Source: Bacteroidales bacterium (GTDB lineage Bacteria; Bacteroidota; Bacteroidia; Bacteroidales; UBA1556). From it: DNA of 10,191 nucleotides. The number at the start of each line of letters is the position of its first letter. Position 1 is the stretch's first letter. This document shows positions 1-5,895 of the stretch, one piece after another. The translations under genes were made by a program, and so were the position numbers. Where the stretch lies: contig JAGLDA010000185.1 in the NCBI GenBank assembly GCA_023145955.1, forward strand, positions 1 to 10,191. The letters are read 5' to 3'. The notes beneath the pieces were generated by a model. It made no database searches. It was not told where the DNA came from and saw only the letters and a program-made list of their open reading frames with translations.

Positions 1-126
1 ATTAACCATTAACCATTAACAATTTACCATTAACAATTTACCATTAACAATTAAACCTTAACAATTAAACCTTAACAATTAACAATTAACCATTAACAAT
101 TAACCATTAACAATTATCGATTAAAC
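1..126. repeat. 7-bp tandem repeat array, ATTAACM-type
   Basis: Eighteen consecutive heptamers can be read in one register with no insertion or deletion: ATTAACC, ATTAACA, ATTTACC, ATTAAAC, CTTAACA and one ATTATCG. Variants partly alternate and give a 14-bp higher-order period (ATTAACA followed by ATTTACC, ATTAAAC or ATTAACC). The array starts at the window edge, so its true length is unknown. It is non-coding, because TAA stops recur in all frames. It ends about 60 bp before the glycosyltransferase start. Similar AT-rich minisatellites are, from general knowledge, common between Bacteroidota genes. Any role in regulation or strain variation is inference. Confidence 0.92.
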
Positions 127-152
127 ATTTCTTTATTAAAGGCAAACTTTAC

Positions 153-160
153 TACTTTAG
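153..160 (+). promoter_or_regulatory. candidate Bacteroidota -7 element (TACTTTAG)
   Basis: TACTTTAG differs at one position from the Bacteroidota -7 consensus TAnnTTTG and is followed by CAATG. It lies about 27 bp before the glycosyltransferase ATG, which would give a short A/T-rich leader. No clear -33 TTTG is seen at the expected distance, so this is a weak prediction. Confidence 0.25.
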
Positions 161-187
161 CAATGTTTAATAATTAAAAATATTCTT

Positions 188-1069
188 ATGCAAATAGATG
201 GTTTTACTTACGTTAGAAATGGTATAAAGATGGGCTACCCATTTATTCCTTCCATAAAATCCATACTGCCAATAGTTGATCAGTTATTTGTTGTTGTTGG
301 TGATTCTGATGATGGTACTCGTGAAGCTGTAGAGGCTATTGGAAATAAAAAAATCGTCATTATTGATAGTATATGGGATGATGAGATGCGTAAAAATGGT
401 CAGGTTTTTAGAGAGCAAGCAAATATAGGTTTACGTAATTCTAAAGCAGATTGGTTAATCCATATTCAAGCAGATGAGGTAATACTTGAAGACTCAAGAG
501 ATGCTATTTTGGAGGGAATAAAGGAAGCTGATAAAAATCCAGAAGTAGATGGATTGCTATTTCCATATTATCATTTTTGGGGCGATTATAATCATATACG
601 ACATACTCGTAGAACCCATAATTTTGAGATAAGAGCCTTTAAAAATAATAGGAATATTATGTCGTATAAAGATTCTCAGGGCTTTAGGATTTTTAAAGAT
701 GGAGATGAGGATGGTGTAAAACTTAAAGTTATAAAAGTTCCTGTACAAATTTTTCATTACTCATATACTAGGCATCCTCAGTTGATGAGCAATAAATCTA
801 ATTATTTTAATAGGTTTTGGCATAATAACGACTGGCTTAAGGAGAATAAAGTTCAAGAAGATTTTGATTTTAACGCTGTAGATAAGCTTGAAGTCTTTGA
901 GGCTAAGCACCCAGGCTATATGAAAGAAACTATTGCGCAAAAAAATTGGGATTTTGTTTATGACCCATCAAAATCGAATATGAGCTTAAAAGATAAATTT
1001 CATAATAAATGGGAAAAGATATTTGGTAATAGACTCTTCGCCTATAAAAACTATATCCTAGCAAAATAA
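188..1069 (+). CDS. glycosyltransferase, GT2-like (GT-A fold)
   Basis: This 293-residue protein has no signal peptide or membrane segment, so it should be cytosolic. It probably transfers a sugar from a nucleotide-sugar to a glycan or lipid-linked acceptor. The N-terminus (GFTYVRNGIKMGYP, then SILPIVDQ) matches the GT2-like group that starts with an RNG motif rather than the usual VSVIIPxYN. GDSDDGT at 38-44 is the nucleotide-binding segment, and QADE at 94-97 takes the DxD/metal-binding place. HFWGDYNH, SYKDSQGFR and the FHYSYTRHPQLM and F.AKHPGYM stretches near the C-terminus also fit this group. The length is normal. ATG at 188 follows an A-rich stretch without a Shine-Dalgarno. There is no adjacent polysaccharide cluster in view, so the acceptor is unknown. 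Confidence 0.85.
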   Translation: MQIDGFTYVRNGIKMGYPFIPSIKSILPIVDQLFVVVGDSDDGTREAVEAIGNKKIVIIDSIWDDEMRKNGQVFREQANIGLRNSKADWLIHIQADEVILEDSRDAILEGIKEADKNPEVDGLLFPYYHFWGDYNHIRHTRRTHNFEIRAFKNNRNIMSYKDSQGFRIFKDGDEDGVKLKVIKVPVQIFHYSYTRHPQLMSNKSNYFNRFWHNNDWLKENKVQEDFDFNAVDKLEVFEAKHPGYMKETIAQKNWDFVYDPSKSNMSLKDKFHNKWEKIFGNRLFAYKNYILAK

Positions 1070-1166
1070 TGCTTTCGGTTAGTTTAATCTACCCATCTAT
1101 ATTTTAAGAAACTAATTAATATTAGCAATCATTTATTTCCTATCTTTACAGTATTATAATTAACTA

Positions 1167-1189
1167 ATTATAAACGTTTAATTTATAAT
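1167..1189. repeat. AT-rich hairpin, 8-bp perfect stem
   Basis: ATTATAAA (1167-1174) pairs with TTTATAAT (1182-1189) around the loop CGTTTAA. It lies just downstream of the -7-like TATCTTTA at 1141-1148, so it would be in the 5' part of any transcript from there. No T-run follows, so it is not a standard terminator. Confidence 0.5.
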
Positions 1190-1245
1190 GTCGATTAGGC
1201 GTCTGATTATTAAGTGTTTGTATTTATTTAGAATTAAATATATTG

Positions 1246-1275
1246 TGGATATATCATGACTGGTCATTATATCCA
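1246..1275. repeat. imperfect palindrome / hairpin
   Basis: TGGATATA (1246-1253) pairs with TATATCCA (1268-1275), two nucleotides (TC) bulge, then ATGA (1256-1259) pairs with TCAT (1264-1267) around CTGG. The stem abuts CGTTGT at 1278-1283, the motif shared with the right end of the dyad element at 3427-3662, so it may be part of a related element. Confidence 0.55.
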
Positions 1276-1432
1276 TTCGTTGTCTGCAAGGCATCACCAC
1301 ACCAATCAAGCACATTTGGTTTTAGGCCGACGCACTAGAAAAACGATTATAATATGAAGCAAAAAAGTATTAATTTTGATGTTCGTAAAGATAACATCTT
1401 TTGGCTAGGAAAGAATAAGTTTGTAATACAAT

Positions 1433-1474
1433 GTTCCATGAGTTATTTTACAATAGTATAATTAAGCATGGAAC
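1433..1474. repeat. inverted repeat GTTCCATG / CATGGAAC
   Basis: There is a perfect 8-bp inverted repeat with a 26-nt A/T-rich spacer (1433-1440 and 1467-1474). It sits about 40 bp before the candidate promoter of the short T9SS cargo gene. It could be a stem-loop or a spaced binding site; its function is unknown. Confidence 0.5.
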
Positions 1475-1511
1475 GGTAAAAACACAGATCCATTAAGATG
1501 AGCATGTTGTG

Positions 1512-1519
1512 TATGTTTG
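1512..1519 (+). promoter_or_regulatory. candidate -7 element TATGTTTG for the short T9SS cargo gene
   Basis: TATGTTTG matches the Bacteroidota -7 consensus TAnnTTTG exactly and would start transcription about 25 nt before the ATG at 1551. There is no good TTG at the -33 distance. The following leader contains a small palindrome, TATTTA-G-TAAATA (1525-1537). Confidence 0.4.
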
Positions 1520-1550
1520 TCATTTATTTAGTAAATACAAAATAACAATT

Positions 1551-2024
1551 ATGAAATATTACACAAAGAGAACACTAATTTTAGTATTTGTTTTATTGCA
1601 AATACAATTGTTTGCCCAAGGTACATGGCAAACATTACAAACAATTGCTATGCTTACACCCTATATAGGAGGTGAAGCAGTTTATTCAGCTAGAGTTATG
1701 TTAGGGCTTAACCCTAATTCTTATAATTTAGCATTCCGTTTAGGTCAGGTTTCTGATAGTACAAATACTATTGTAGGAGATAATATTCTTAAGACTTATC
1801 CTAACCCGACAAAAAACCAACTAACTTTAGAATTTGTTTATCCTCTGGAAGTTTCATCAATATTTACCATATATGATTTAATGGGTAGAAGTGTTATGGA
1901 AATTCAATTAGATGCAGATAATAATCAATTCATTATTAATACATCAGCTTTAGAAAACGGTATTTATTTTTATAATTTAAGTACAGACGATAAAGTAAAC
2001 GGCAAAATAATTATTAGTAATTAA
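1551..2024 (+). CDS. short T9SS-sorted secreted protein of unknown function
   Basis: I place the start at ATG 1551 rather than the in-frame GTG at 1509, because a signal peptide begins there (MKYYTKRTLILVFVLLQIQLFA, cleavage near A22). The product is 157 residues. About 50 residues follow the signal peptide, including LTPYIGGEAVYSARVML. From memory, this resembles the segment (CPYxGGxAVYxARxML) found just before the sorting domain in large Bacteroidota surface proteins. Residues from about 80 onward form a T9SS type A sorting domain: YPNPTKNQ, IYDLMGRSV and GIYFYNL. It is therefore almost all export signals, with little room for an enzyme. It could be a relic of a longer cargo gene or a genuine small surface protein. 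A terminator-like hairpin follows. Confidence 0.8.
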   Translation: MKYYTKRTLILVFVLLQIQLFAQGTWQTLQTIAMLTPYIGGEAVYSARVMLGLNPNSYNLAFRLGQVSDSTNTIVGDNILKTYPNPTKNQLTLEFVYPLEVSSIFTIYDLMGRSVMEIQLDADNNQFIINTSALENGIYFYNLSTDDKVNGKIIISN

Positions 2025-2031
2025 TTTAATA

Positions 2032-2065
2032 TAAAGCGATTAGTCTAAATCCCTTATCGCTTTTA
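2032..2065 (+). terminator. intrinsic terminator-like hairpin
   Basis: AAAGCGAT (2033-2040), one T:T mismatch, then AG pairs with CT-T-ATCGCTTT (2053-2063) around a 9-nt loop, and the stem ends in a short T-run. It starts 8 bp after the stop of the short T9SS gene and ends 13 bp before the next ATG. It would separate the two genes, or act partially if they share a transcript. No clear promoter is seen between it and the next gene. Confidence 0.65.
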
Positions 2066-2077
2066 TTCATACTATAA

Positions 2078-3415
2078 ATGATAAATAAGGTAATTAGTTT
2101 ATGTATAATAATTTTAGTAATATCTGTTCAGGATGTTACTTCTCAGAATCTTGTGTATAATGGTAGTTTTGAGATTCGAGACTCGATTTATGATCCATAT
2201 TCTGTAGCAGGGTGGTATTCCTGCCCTTTCTCCATTGATGATAAAGATTTACCAATGCTAAAACTTGCAAAAGGATGGTATAATATACAGGGTAAATATA
2301 TGAATCAATGGTATAGTACATTTGATTATTATCACAGCTGTAATAATTATATTGACAGCTTTCCAAGTATTGTTACTCCTGGTATCGTAGGAGTACCAAA
2401 AAATAAATGGGTTACTATGTATCAATATCCTAGAACAGGAGAGGGATATACAGCTGGAGGTTTTTATGTACCTCATCCTAATTATACAATAAATCCAGGA
2501 GATTTAATTCAAAATAAATTATTAAATAGTTTACAGAAGGATTCTTTGTATTTGCTTAATTTCTATGTGAACCTTGCTAATGGATCAAAGTATTCAATTA
2601 ATTCTCAAGGAGCTTTATTGAGTTTTGATTCCATTAATATAACAGATTTATATGAAGCTTTACTAGATTCAAGCATTGTACCACAAATATTAAATAAGAA
2701 AGGATTTATAGAAGATACTTTAGGTTGGGTGAAAATTAGTGGGGTTTTTAAATCTAATGGGAACGAACAATATATTACACTTGGAAATATGGATATTTCA
2801 AAAGGAAAAGAAAAGCTATTTAATCAATATGCCACTTTTAATTATTCAGCTTATGCTATTGATGATATTTCGTTATTTTTATTATCAGCTCCGATTGATT
2901 CGGCACGTTGTGGTAACGATACTATAATTTGTCTTGGCAATAGCTTAAAGTTAGGTAAAAGCCATGTAAAACCAGAATACAAAGAGGAATATAGTTTTGA
3001 ATGGACTATTTTAGGTTTAGATGATTCAGTATTTTCTTATGAAGAACATCCTGTGGTTTACCCTGATACAACCACAACATACATTGTTAAGGTAATTGAT
3101 TTTAAGTTTGATAAAACTATTGACAGTATTACTGTAAAAGTTGTAGATTGCACTAAGCCAACAAATTTGTTTGTATATCCCAATCCAAGCTATGGTAAGG
3201 TAAATTTTAGATTTAATAGTCCTATTTCAGAGCGTATGAGTATTGAAATATATGATATTGCAGGGCGATTATTGAACCAGAAGTCATTTGATCAAAATTA
3301 TGAGAGTAATGAAGTTCAGATGAATATAAATACTTTTGCAGTTGGGATGTATTTTTACTCGGTAATAATAGATGGTGAACGAAAGTTTAATGGGAAGTTG
3401 ATAAGAATAAAGTAA
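2078..3415 (+). CDS. T9SS-sorted secreted protein with jelly-roll-like and Ig-like domains
   Basis: This 445-residue protein has a Sec signal peptide at about 1-22 (hydrophobic CIIILVISV, cleavage near TSQ). The mature N-terminus, NLVYNGSFE, opens a beta-sandwich of the type common in Bacteroidota surface proteins. Landmarks are GVPKN, PRTGEGYTAG, LIQNKL, LYLLNFYVNLANGSKYSI, WVKISGVFKSNGNEQYITLGN and AIDDISLFLL. Around 278-360 an Ig/PKD-like module follows (CGNDTIICLGNSLKLG, then TTTYIVKV and VVDC). Residues from about 363 are the T9SS type A sorting domain (VYPNPSYGKV, IYDIAGRLL, GMYFYSV). The role is probably surface binding or adhesion, inferred from fold only; no catalytic motif is seen. 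The gene is preceded by a terminator-like hairpin and followed by a long dyad element. Confidence 0.85.
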   Translation: MINKVISLCIIILVISVQDVTSQNLVYNGSFEIRDSIYDPYSVAGWYSCPFSIDDKDLPMLKLAKGWYNIQGKYMNQWYSTFDYYHSCNNYIDSFPSIVTPGIVGVPKNKWVTMYQYPRTGEGYTAGGFYVPHPNYTINPGDLIQNKLLNSLQKDSLYLLNFYVNLANGSKYSINSQGALLSFDSINITDLYEALLDSSIVPQILNKKGFIEDTLGWVKISGVFKSNGNEQYITLGNMDISKGKEKLFNQYATFNYSAYAIDDISLFLLSAPIDSARCGNDTIICLGNSLKLGKSHVKPEYKEEYSFEWTILGLDDSVFSYEEHPVVYPDTTTTYIVKVIDFKFDKTIDSITVKVVDCTKPTNLFVYPNPSYGKVNFRFNSPISERMSIEIYDIAGRLLNQKSFDQNYESNEVQMNINTFAVGMYFYSVIIDGERKFNGKLIRIK

Positions 3416-3438
3416 ATAGAATTATGACCCATAACCAA

Positions 3439-3507
3439 GGCAGTCATACACATCCTGCAAACTCCAAAACCCTAGCAATAGCCTTTTGCAGCAAGAGTAT
3501 GTCTGCC
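3439..3507. repeat. long imperfect hairpin inside element A
   Basis: GGCAG (3439-3443) pairs with CTGCC (3503-3507), one T:T mismatch follows, CATAC (3445-3449) pairs with GTATG (3497-3501), a partly paired 6x6 internal segment follows, and TGCAAA (3456-3461) pairs with TTTGCA (3485-3490). Nineteen of 23 stem positions pair around a 23-nt loop. An alternative stem is possible between GTCTG (3501-3505) and CAGAC (3526-3530). Confidence 0.75.
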
Positions 3508-3549
3508 CCTCCACAAAGAAAAGCCCAGACAGACAACACGCGATATACT

Positions 3550-3604
3550 CCATGCCTAAATTGATGTAGCACGAGAGATTATACATACTAATTTAGCTTG
3601 ATGG
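3550..3604. repeat. second imperfect hairpin inside element A
   Basis: CCAT (3550-3553) pairs with ATGG (3601-3604), CTAAATT (3556-3562) with AATTTAG (3590-3596), and TGTA (3565-3568) with TACA (3582-3585), separated by small unequal internal loops. Confidence 0.55.
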
Positions 3605-3608
3605 TATT

Positions 3609-3624
3609 TTGAAAATTATAGTAA
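3609..3624 (+). repeat. 16-nt exact direct repeat, copy 1
   Basis: TTGAAAATTATAGTAA is identical to 8129-8144. Both copies lie in the right half of a structured gap. Here it can pair imperfectly with TACTAATTT just upstream (about 3586-3594). Confidence 0.85.
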
Positions 3625-3719
3625 TAAAGACGGCACGTAATATATCGCCATCCGTTGTGGGTAATTTAAAGAAGAAAAACACTAAATATAATTTACAAAT
3701 ATTAACTAAACAAAATGTC

Positions 3720-5882
3720 ATGAAAAAATTAATCCTTTTACTATCAATCATCGCTCTATCTATTGGGATTACTAAAGCTCAAACCCCTATTGATAACAAT
3801 TATTTTATTCAAAACCTCCCAACTTATATTTGGCATATGGGAGGAAGTCCATATCTTATTAAGGAGGATATTAATATTCCTTTTGGTTCTGATCTTATTA
3901 TCGAATCTGGTGTAGAAGTGCTATTTCAAGGGCATTATTATATGGATGTAAAAGGCTCAATAAACGCAATCGGAAATCCTGATGAAAGGATTATTTTTAC
4001 CTCAGAAGTGATTGGTGAACCCTGGAATGGAATCCGATTTGATTTTCCGGATAATCAAAATCCTACTCCGTCAAAATTACATTATTGCGATATTTCTAAT
4101 GCTCGCAAATATGGAATAAACTGTTCATCACCTGACCCAGAAAGTTCAGGAGGAGCAATATATGTAGAATCCTTTTCTGATTTAGAAATTGTGGAATGTG
4201 AAATATTCAATAATTCTGTTTTAGGACATGGTGGTGCAATAGCAATTTTTACTAACAGTAATCCTTCGATTCAGAAAACGATAATACATAATAATTATGC
4301 AAAGCATAGAGGAGGTGGCATTAGTGTATTTATAAACAGCAGTCCTGATGTGTTAGGAAATAGTATTTATGAAAATGAAAGCGCAAAGGGAGGGGGAGCA
4401 ATTTTTATAGGACATCTAAATGTTACTTCCACTTGTAGCCCCAATATTATTGGCAATAATATTTCAAATAACGTTACAAGTGGGCTTTACTCTTCTTCTT
4501 CAAATATATGGTATGGAGAAGGAGGAGGTATTTATATATGCAGCTCTAATCCTACTATAGAGAGTAATACTTTTAATAATAATGATGCGTTTTTAGATGG
4601 TGGAGGAATTTACATAAAGGGGAGTTCAGACGTAACAATGGAAAATAATAGTTTTATTAAAAATCATTCAAACACTAATGGTGGAGGAATTTCTTGTACG
4701 TCAGCATTAACAAACCCTGTCAAACTTTGCCAATTCTCAAATAATTCGGCTGTAAATGGTGGCGGCATTTTTTTAGGCGGCGCAGATTTAACCATAGCAA
4801 ATTGTTCTTTTTCAGAAAATATTGCTTCAACAAGTGGAGGTGGTGTTTATTTGAGCCAATCAGAATCAGATATTACATATTGCTCTTTCTTAGAAAATAT
4901 TGCATCCACAGATGGAGGAGGGATTTACGTTTTAAATTCAACTTCGATAATAAAGAAATGTACTTTTGATGGTAATACGGCTACAGGTAATGGTGGAGGT
5001 ATATTTATGATAAATCCAACTGAGAATTTTCCAACAGATATAAGTACTATTAACCTAAATGCTTTCAAAATAAATACAGCATATCAAGGCAGTGCACTAT
5101 ATTTGGATAGAACTTCTAATTACGCAAATAACACAAAGGTTTTAAATAATTTATTTGTAAAAAACCACTCTATAGATAATGGGGTAGTTTATATGCAGGG
5201 TGATAATAATAAAACCATTTTTAACCATAATACCATAAGTGATAATACAACTAATGTTTTAGTTAATGGAGTTTGTGTTGAAAATGAGACCTATTTCCCA
5301 GTTTCTTTTTATAATAATATAATATATGAGGCTATTCTTGATGTTTGTGTAATGGATCCTTATATTGGATATCCAACTAATTATACAACACTTGCTGGGA
5401 TTAACTATCTAAATTATGATAATAATTATAATCAAAACCCGAACCCTAGTTTTGTTTCCACAACAGATTATCATTTGTCATCAGCATCACCTTGTATAAA
5501 TGCAGGTGTTAATTCAGCACCCATGACTGCAATAGATTTAGATGGCAATCTAAGAATATCGAATGTCAATACCGACTATGGTAGCTATGAATATAGCTCT
5601 ACGCCTCAGGCAAGAAGAAGCAATCCTAATTCTTTAATTTTGAATGAGGATATTTCCATATACCCTAATCCTGCTACTGACTTTTTAATTATAAATACTG
5701 CCAATGAACAGAATATGGATATTTCTATTTATTCCATGTCAGGGCAAAGGATTTATTTATCAGAAAATAGCTTAATTAATGGCGAAAAAACTATTTCTCT
5801 TTTAGGTTTTAAATCAGGTGTATATTTTATTAAATTGCAAACTCAGAGTGCTACTATAAAAAAGAAAATAATTGTTAAATAA
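3720..5882 (+). CDS. T9SS-sorted right-handed beta-helix surface protein
   Basis: The frame is open back to a TTG at 3609, but I choose ATG 3720 because a standard signal peptide starts there (MKKLILLLSIIALSIGITKA, cleavage before QTPID). This gives 720 residues. An N-terminal cap (SPYLIKEDINIPFGSDLIIESGV, then GNPDERIIFTSE and WNGIRF) is followed by about eleven turns, each with a GGAI/GGGI motif (e.g. SGGAIY, RGGGIS, EGGGIY, NGGGIF, SGGGVY), spaced 25-45 residues apart. This is the pectate-lyase-like parallel beta-helix of polymorphic-outer-membrane type. SPCINAG...DLDGNLR...DYGSYEY at about 590-625 fits the choice-of-anchor Q cap. The T9SS type A sorting domain occupies about 643-720 (IYPNPATD, IYSMSGQR, GVYFIKL). 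No lyase active site was recognised, so an adhesive or structural role is as likely as a glycan-degrading one. The next gene starts 13 bp downstream. Confidence 0.88.
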   Translation: MKKLILLLSIIALSIGITKAQTPIDNNYFIQNLPTYIWHMGGSPYLIKEDINIPFGSDLIIESGVEVLFQGHYYMDVKGSINAIGNPDERIIFTSEVIGEPWNGIRFDFPDNQNPTPSKLHYCDISNARKYGINCSSPDPESSGGAIYVESFSDLEIVECEIFNNSVLGHGGAIAIFTNSNPSIQKTIIHNNYAKHRGGGISVFINSSPDVLGNSIYENESAKGGGAIFIGHLNVTSTCSPNIIGNNISNNVTSGLYSSSSNIWYGEGGGIYICSSNPTIESNTFNNNDAFLDGGGIYIKGSSDVTMENNSFIKNHSNTNGGGISCTSALTNPVKLCQFSNNSAVNGGGIFLGGADLTIANCSFSENIASTSGGGVYLSQSESDITYCSFLENIASTDGGGIYVLNSTSIIKKCTFDGNTATGNGGGIFMINPTENFPTDISTINLNAFKINTAYQGSALYLDRTSNYANNTKVLNNLFVKNHSIDNGVVYMQGDNNKTIFNHNTISDNTTNVLVNGVCVENETYFPVSFYNNIIYEAILDVCVMDPYIGYPTNYTTLAGINYLNYDNNYNQNPNPSFVSTTDYHLSSASPCINAGVNSAPMTAIDLDGNLRISNVNTDYGSYEYSSTPQARRSNPNSLILNEDISIYPNPATDFLIINTANEQNMDISIYSMSGQRIYLSENSLINGEKTISLLGFKSGVYFIKLQTQSATIKKKIIVK

Positions 5883-5895
5883 AAAAATCTATATT

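Larger units (their letters stand above)
1070..1550. other. 481-bp gene-free region with several hairpins
   Basis: No convincing gene is seen. The region contains three stem-loops: 8 bp around a 7-nt loop at 1167-1189 (its centre includes the palindrome TAAACGTTTA), an interrupted stem at 1246-1275, and 8 bp around a 26-nt loop at 1433-1474. A visibly GC-richer island lies at about 1281-1336. TATATCCATTCGTTGT at 1268-1283 resembles the right end of the dyad element before the beta-helix gene. A TATCTTTA at 1141-1148 is a one-mismatch -7 element. A 35-codon frame at 1354-1461 is unsupported. The region could hold a small RNA, a decayed mobile repeat or a long leader; the sequence does not decide. 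Confidence 0.6.
3427..3662. repeat. structured intergenic element A with inverted ends
   Basis: Nearly the whole gap before the beta-helix gene is dyad-structured. The ends are inverted: ACCCATAACCAAGGC (3427-3441) against GCCATCCGTTGTGGGT (3647-3662). Inside are two further imperfect hairpins, 3439-3507 and 3550-3604. The 16-nt sequence TTGAAAATTATAGTAA (3609-3624) recurs exactly at 8129-8144. It looks like a mobile or cassette-boundary repeat, or a structured transcript segment. It is not a canonical integron attC site, because the end motifs do not fit GTTRRRY/RYYYAAC. No protein is encoded on the parts examined. Confidence 0.7.

Noticed and set aside
1..126. CRISPR array
   Set aside because: The units are 7 bp with no spacers; this is a simple tandem repeat.
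557..757. Antisense reading frame inside the glycosyltransferase gene
   Set aside because: It has no domain or start context and is fully contained in a well-supported gene. The same reasoning removes other frames inside the cargo, methyltransferase and signal peptidase genes.
1354..1461. 35-codon frame starting MKQKSINFDVRKDN
   Set aside because: It is short, has no recognised family, and stops before an inverted repeat. It might be a remnant of a longer gene, but nothing supports translation.
1509..1550. GTG start for the short T9SS cargo
   Set aside because: The ATG at 1551 begins a normal signal peptide, and the extension overlaps the candidate promoter element.
3427..3662. Canonical integron attC site
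   Set aside because: The shape is similar, but the ends (CCATAAC and GTTGTGG) do not fit RYYYAAC and GTTRRRY, there is no integron integrase in the window, and the genes between are larger than typical cassettes. Kept only as attC-like.
3609..3719. Upstream extension of the beta-helix gene to a TTG start
   Set aside because: The extra 37 residues precede a complete signal peptide that begins at the ATG at 3720, and the extension lies within the repeat element.
5872..5895. TTG start for the propeller gene overlapping the previous gene
   Set aside because: The ATG at 5896 directly begins the signal peptide; the extension would bury it.
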